Positions 58,616 to 64,000 of a stretch of 64,000 nt of DNA are shown one piece after another. The notes beneath the pieces are model-generated. The model saw only the letters and a list, made by a program, of their open reading frames with translations. It made no database searches and was not told the DNA's origin. The first letter of the stretch is position 1; each line of letters begins with the position of its first letter. This DNA is from Brasenia schreberi (lineage: Eukaryota; Streptophyta; Magnoliopsida; Nymphaeales; Cabombaceae). Position numbers and translations under genes: made by a program. The stretch is from assembly GCA_036023115.1 (NCBI GenBank), contig JAYKKT010000076.1, positions 7,754,001-7,818,000 on the forward strand, read 5' to 3'.

Positions 58616-60153
58616 GATAGCGACTTAAGTTGTCTATGGATTGATGGTTAATTCAAACCCAAATGCATATAGTTGGTCAATGCTGTCACTACCAAGTTGT
58701 TTAAGTAATTGTCGAAAGGGTAAGCATGCGGAGGAAGATACTTGTCCGGGATTAAGGGGACCCATAACAAGTTTAAATTTGGGGTTATATGAGCCATTGC
58801 GGGACTTTAGGGTCCTTTCAAGCACTTTAATCATGATTAAAGAAACAGAATTAGTGCAGGAGGAAGCAGGCCCTCTAGTTTAAATTTCTATAGATTCAGG
58901 TTCTTGTCGAGCAAAGCCCAAGGGCCGAGACTGCTACCACCTTTTCAAGAGAAAGCCTTAAAGAACAAAGTTGCAACTATGGATGACAATGGGCGATGAC
59001 TGAGTGGATTGCTGTGCAGTGCATGTGAGAAACATTTTAGGTGAAAATACTATGCGCTTTCATGTGAACACTTTTGCACCATGGTTCGGGATAACTTCGG
59101 TTTATCGTAAATTGGAGATAATATTTTGGTTTATTTTCCTCACAATGTGGAACGTGTCACGTGGAGTAGATGACAACCTCTCGAGGTCACATCAGGTCCA
59201 GAAGTGATCAAAATATATTAGACAATATTCTAGTCTCTAACATTAATAAAGCTCATGATAGAGAAGATAGAAAAGGAAAAGATAAGAAAATGTATCATTA
59301 ATATTTCTATCCGAGTGTGCATAAATTATAATTATTAGACAATATGTAATCAAGAAGGTTATGTGTGTGTATTTATGATTGGAAATTAAGTAAAAATACT
59401 TAACTTTTCTCACATGAGTTCAAAGTGTTGATTTGGCTATTACTACATATGATTGTTTGAAAGAACGAGCCATAGATAAGAAGGTATTCTCTGTTACTTT
59501 AAGTAATGCTTTGCATAAGCATATTAAAGTCAACTTTTCTTACATAATTCTTTGTTATGTAATGATTTTTTTATATTCGTTACTATACCCACATTTTAAA
59601 TTTCATTGTTTAAGAAGACTTTAAAGTTTAAAGAGGGCATCAAATATGTTAAAACATTAGATGTAACAAACATGTATTGATGTGAGAGTTGAACTACGTT
59701 TAAATGTAACAATTAGACGGAACTCGACATACATGATGCTTGACTAGATGAAACTCGACATACATGATGCTTGATATGTGTATTATATATCATAAATTAG
59801 AGTATTTATATATATATTCTTCTCATTTAATTACTAATTAGTTGATCTACCTTTTCAGATAAAGATGAAACAATAGAGTTGCTCTTAAAGTCAATGGTTT
59901 CTAAAGAAATTTCTGCACAAGATTCAAATGCAATTGGTGATATTGATACGAACACTTGTGACCTTCTTTCATATTGACTGAGATGGTATTTTTTTTTTGT
60001 TATTTTAAACTGCTGTATTGGAAACTTTAGAATTGATCGTTCATTCGTATTGACTGATGATTGTTACTATTGACGTCTAATGGCATCTTCATATTTGTTC
60101 GTCTGAATGTGTTCATGGAGTGAAAAATTTATGTAGCTTTGCCATGACATACA
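58616..60153. other. Spacer (e), copy beside the PG island
   Basis: Begins at 'gatagcgacttaag' (as 6523), so the PG promoter and region (d) are missing. No gene recognised. Confidence 0.5.
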
Positions 60154-61744
60154 CATGGAAATGAAGTTTCATTGCTATTGACTATTGAGTATGATTGACT
60201 TCGTGTGATTGGCTGATTCCTAATGAGTTGTGACTTATTCGACATGTTTCCTTCCCATATGAAGCATGTTATCTTATTAATATTGCATTCTCATTGTTGT
60301 TGAGTATGATTCACTTTGTGTTGCTTGTTGATCTTGTGCAATCATGTTTTTACGTTCCTCCTCTGCTCCAACCAAAGGAAAATTATTATAGAATATCTCT
60401 TGATTAGTAATATGTTGCTTATGTTTTTATTTGTTAAGGGCATCCTTTTGCCCCAAAAGTATGATAGTTCTCTCTCTCTCACACACACATACAAATTTAT
60501 TAATTGTTCCTCTCTAAATGCATGAAGCAATTGAGACTCGATGCAACTTGGAGTAAAAGGAATTTAGAAGAACAGTTGAGACTTGTCTAGTTTGAAGCCT
60601 AGAAACAATTTTGTTTCTCTAAAATCACAAGGCTCTCTCGATGTAGGTGACTCTAATTGCGAGTATTGGGCTTTTTGGCCTTATGGCAACTTGATCATTT
60701 AGTCGTATTGAAGATGTAAATATCTTATAGATGTCTATAATTGTGCAAGTGTAGAGCGAAAGCTGGAACTGGCAGTGAACCCCAAAATCATGCTTCCAAC
60801 CATTTGGTGTCATAGGTAAGAAAATTATCTTTTCTCGAATCCGACTAACCCGTCAATGGTTGCGATTGCAGTCGTGCTAATGATGCTCTCTAACAAAATG
60901 ATGGAGAGCAGTTTGTCGGTATACATTTGTAATTCATAATTTATTGCTTTTGGATTGTTAGTGTTCCTTTTGTGATTGCCAATTTGTAATTCTCATTGAA
61001 TAAATGATGCTTGTTTATTTTCTATATTATGAACGTGTTTATGAAATCAAAGGTTTTTATTGCTTTGCCTTGAAATTGCAGTTTCATTGCTTTTGAGTAT
61101 AATTCACTTTGTATGATTAGTAGGTTTCTAGTGACTTATCAAAGCAATATCAATATATGTGGGCCAATCTGGCCCGGCCCATGGCCCATTAAGGGTTGGG
61201 CTGGCCCACATTTTACATGGGCCCAAAAGGGCTAGGGCCGAGCATCTGAATCAATTGCCCAAGAGCAAATACTGCGGTGACACAAGGACCATTGACGCAA
61301 CCAACCGCTCATTGCCCTCCTAGTTTGGCTTAGTTTGTAGGGGTGCAGTCAAGCTAAGTTCAGCTCGAGTATAGGCAAGTTCAACTCAACTCGTACAGAA
61401 ATGTTGAGCTCGAGGTTCAATGTTTGAGCTCGAACTAGCACCAAATCTTCTTAGATCGAGCTTCATTATAGGAGCTCAATCTTTTTGAGCTTGAAATAAC
61501 CTTTAAGAAGATGTTGAAAAATTCCTTAATGTATGAGACCATTGAAGTTTGTCGAAGAAATTCTGATAAGGGCCTGGAGTGTGTGGTTCTGCAAGATGGT
61601 TTCATGAATTATATACTTTCTACCAAAAGGGCTTAATAAGGTTTTGATACTGCCTGTTCCAAGATGGTTTAGGGTCTCAACCGATAGAAAACAATAAAAA
61701 ATTTAAAAAATTCAAATTTATAGAAAAACCAAAGCGGTTTCCGT
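60154..61744. repeat. Spacer (g), long form, truncated
   Basis: Single f/g unit with the 325-bp insert. Primer-binding-site-like sequence at 60805-60818, hairpin at 61165-61248. It stops at 'tttccgtttcatgaa', so the whole of (h), (a) and part of (b) are missing before PG4. Confidence 0.6.
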
Positions 61745-62665
61745 TTCATGAAGGTTCTTTTGATTGAACCACCTAGCCAGGAGGATAGTAGATTTCTTTC
61801 ACGAGCTAACATGGTGTTTCCATTAGTTAAAGCACAGAACTTTAAGCGCTAGGGAGTTTGTCTTCTAATTAGATGTTTCTGTTGGTATACGCCATGGTTA
61901 ATGGTGTTCCACTTACAAGGGGAAGGCCAAACGCAGGTATACATGCTCTGAAATCGAACTCACGATCTGCATCTTGTGAACAACATGCCATTCCAGAAGA
62001 ACAAACGCCCGGAGTGCATACTTTATTCTAAAAACTAGCTAGAAAACATTAATTGCCCAAACATGCAAGATCCAGAGTTCAACTGGCAGGGCACCCAGAT
62101 TCCCTTGTGCTGGTGGGAAGGGGAGATGTGTGAATGTGTTTGTCACCCTTCAGCCTCCTGTTGTGAGAAAAAAGGATCAGCGTGCCGGAAGTGGCACTTG
62201 TCCTGGATTAATGGAACCCATAAAAGGACCAATCTCTAGAGGACGATTCAATCTGTGGACCAAAAATCATATCCAGATCTTGTTTCAATCTTAACTGCCC
62301 ATACTGGGGCATGTACCGAAAAAGGTTTTTCGAGGCCCACCTGCGTCGGATCGTCCAGTTTGCGGGTGACGTTATTCATGGTTTCTTAGGCCGAAAAGCC
62401 GTTCCTCTCTTGTGATCGTTTTCCGGGAACTTCGTTTACCTAAGCTTTTCACTCATCTTTTTGGGATTTGCAGTACACTTGCACACAAATGCGTTATAAT
62501 ACGTGGAGTGAAAAATGGATGCTGATGTTCATGAGCACTCAAGTTCGTTGAAGTTCAGTATATACTATGAAGAGGAACGATACTGTTACAGCAAATCAAT
62601 AACTCGATCATATCTTCACGACAAATAAATCCACATATGCTTTATTTGTACCTTGAACAATAAAT
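61745..62665. other. Spacer (b), right part, downstream of PG4
   Basis: Enters (b) at 'atgaaggttcttttgattga' (as 2727). 'atgaa' and 'gg' are shared by both sides of the join. The tRNA-like stretch recurs near 61890-62010. No gene. Confidence 0.6.
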
Positions 62666-62697
62666 GTCGTGTACATTACAAATGAGTGTCAATTTCC

Positions 62698-62723
62698 TTT
62701 ATTCCAATCATTTTTACTTTATT
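62698..62723 (-). terminator. PG4 polyadenylation signals
   Basis: Minus-strand AATAAA at 62718-62723 and 62698-62703. Confidence 0.5.
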
Positions 62724-62757
62724 ACAGAAAAATAATTGAATCCAATGGACCAGAAAA

Positions 62758-64000
62758 TCAAATGCTGGTGGTGACAAAGCCCATAAGCCTGCGATTCGAG
62801 CCACCCGATGATTGGAGGCAACTCGGTGGAACCATGGTGCCGCTTGCACTCCCATATGCATGCTCACAGGATGACTTTGCTGGTTGCCCATTGTATGTGA
62901 GCTGCACGTTAGACATCTTGATGCCTTGACACGGTGCAGTTGCGCTGCATGCAAAATCGACGGCAACTTGAGTCTGTGATGTGCCCTTGATGTTGTTGTA
63001 GGTCACTTGGGAGATCTTGACACCGGAATTCTGATCAAAGCACACATAAGATCAATGAAGGATGACTCTTGTGAATAACTAATAGGGAACTAGAACTTAC
63101 TGGGCAACAGAATAATTTCTTTTGTTTCACTTTTCAACTTGGTAGTAACTTAGTACCTGGGTTGGGCAGGCATTGACATTGCTATCACAGTAATGCTGGT
63201 TTATGATGATGGGGTTCTTCACATTATTCATGGTGATTCCATCGAAGACAATGCCTTCGGCAAAACCGTTGCTGCTCCTTGCCCATGACTTTATCCTTAG
63301 TCCATTGGTGGAACCCGTGAAAACCGTGTTCTTCACCGTGACGTTTTGCACGCCGGCTTCATTAGAGTTCTTACCTAAGCTCCCAATACTGTCATTAGAA
63401 CAAGTTAAAGTTATATGATTACGAAAGTTGGATTGCCTTGTCAAAAAATGCATGCATGACATTATCAAGAGCACCTAAGTTGGATTAATTTGTACAACGA
63501 TGCACATATATTCAACTTATTTAGATGCGTAATCTACCTTATTCCATGGCCAGGGCCACACGTGACCTTCTCTATCCACAAGTTTTGGGTCCCTGGACCA
63601 ACGGAGATGCAATCGTCTCCAGTCTTGATATCCGTGTTTGTGATGGACACGCCCGTCGATTGCTCTACGTGGACGCCATCCGTGTTAGGGCTGGTGCCTG
63701 AGGATTGAATCTTGAGGCCATCCACTTGGACGTTGTTGCAGGAATCGATGACCACGTTGAAGATTTCACTATTTACAGAGGTTATGCCGCTTAACACAAT
63801 GTCCCTGGCATTGTCGAACACCAGTGACTACAAAAGAAGAAAAAAGAGTCGTCATTAACAAATAATTACTGTTCACAAAGTAAAAGCGTGTGTGTCCATG
63901 CGTGATAAGTCAACATTTAGCACATCCTTGCATATTATTCGTGGCAGTTAACTTACCCTTGCCCCAAATGGGCAGCTGGCTTTGTTAGCAGCTTTGCAAG
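62758..64000 (-). CDS. Exopolygalacturonase PG4 (GH28), 5' end beyond window
   Basis: Visible exons: the last 44 bp of exon 1 (64000-63957), then 63827-63538, 63388-63157 and 63030-62758. Exons 2-4 encode the same residues as PG1 except I367L, a change shared with PG3. NTD, GDD, GHG and RIK are intact. The intron-2 donor is GTAGAT instead of GTAAAT, still a valid GT donor. Most of exon 1, the signal peptide and the promoter lie past the right edge, so I cannot say whether the N-terminal deletion of PG3 is present. Confidence 0.9.

Overview
This window reads as nuclear DNA of a flowering plant. The reasons are GT-AG introns in the recognisable genes, a plant-type GH28 exopolygalacturonase, Ty1-copia and SINE-like debris, AT-rich spacers and plant-style repeats. 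There is no operon structure and nothing bacterial. I cannot name the species.

The window is one rearranged tandem array whose payload is a four-exon exopolygalacturonase gene on the minus strand. Three copies are complete: PG1 3736-5381, PG2 27846-29491 and PG3 45960-47566. A fourth, PG4, starts at 62758 and runs off the right edge. PG1 and PG2 encode the same 413-residue protein. PG3 carries a 13-residue in-frame deletion near the N terminus. Each gene sits in a block with this order: (a) spacer with a small secreted-peptide-like ORF, a copia gag scrap and an old polygalacturonase exon-3 fragment; (b) spacer with an inverted exon-4 fragment; the gene and its promoter; (d) upstream region with a SINE-like element; (e) spacer; (f/g) spacer with a GC-rich hairpin and, in a long form, an LTR/primer-binding-site-like remnant; (h) spacer with an AT microsatellite, leading back to (a). 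A fuller version of (a), called (j), keeps copia protease and integrase remnants.

Region by region: 1-13139 is a full block with PG1. 13140-18034 is (j)+(b) without a gene. 18035-18062 is a composite junction, followed by (a) to 20420 and a truncated (e)-(f)-(h) to 24109. From 24110 the preceding ~19.7 kb is repeated almost base for base to about 43.8 kb, carrying PG2. The array then continues with the more diverged PG3 block to about 53934 and another (j)+(b) to 58415. A 200-bp polygalacturonase island follows (58416-58615), then (e)-(g) to 61745, then (b) and PG4.

The junctions show short filler copied from elsewhere in the array and microhomology, which suggests replication-template switching plus unequal exchange. 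The polygalacturonases are predicted secreted pectin-degrading enzymes; this clade is often pollen-expressed, but expression cannot be read from the DNA. I see no novel multi-gene system. The points most worth a second look are the near-identical 24-kb repeat, the patchwork junctions, the conserved peptide ORF and the scattered or inverted polygalacturonase exon fragments.
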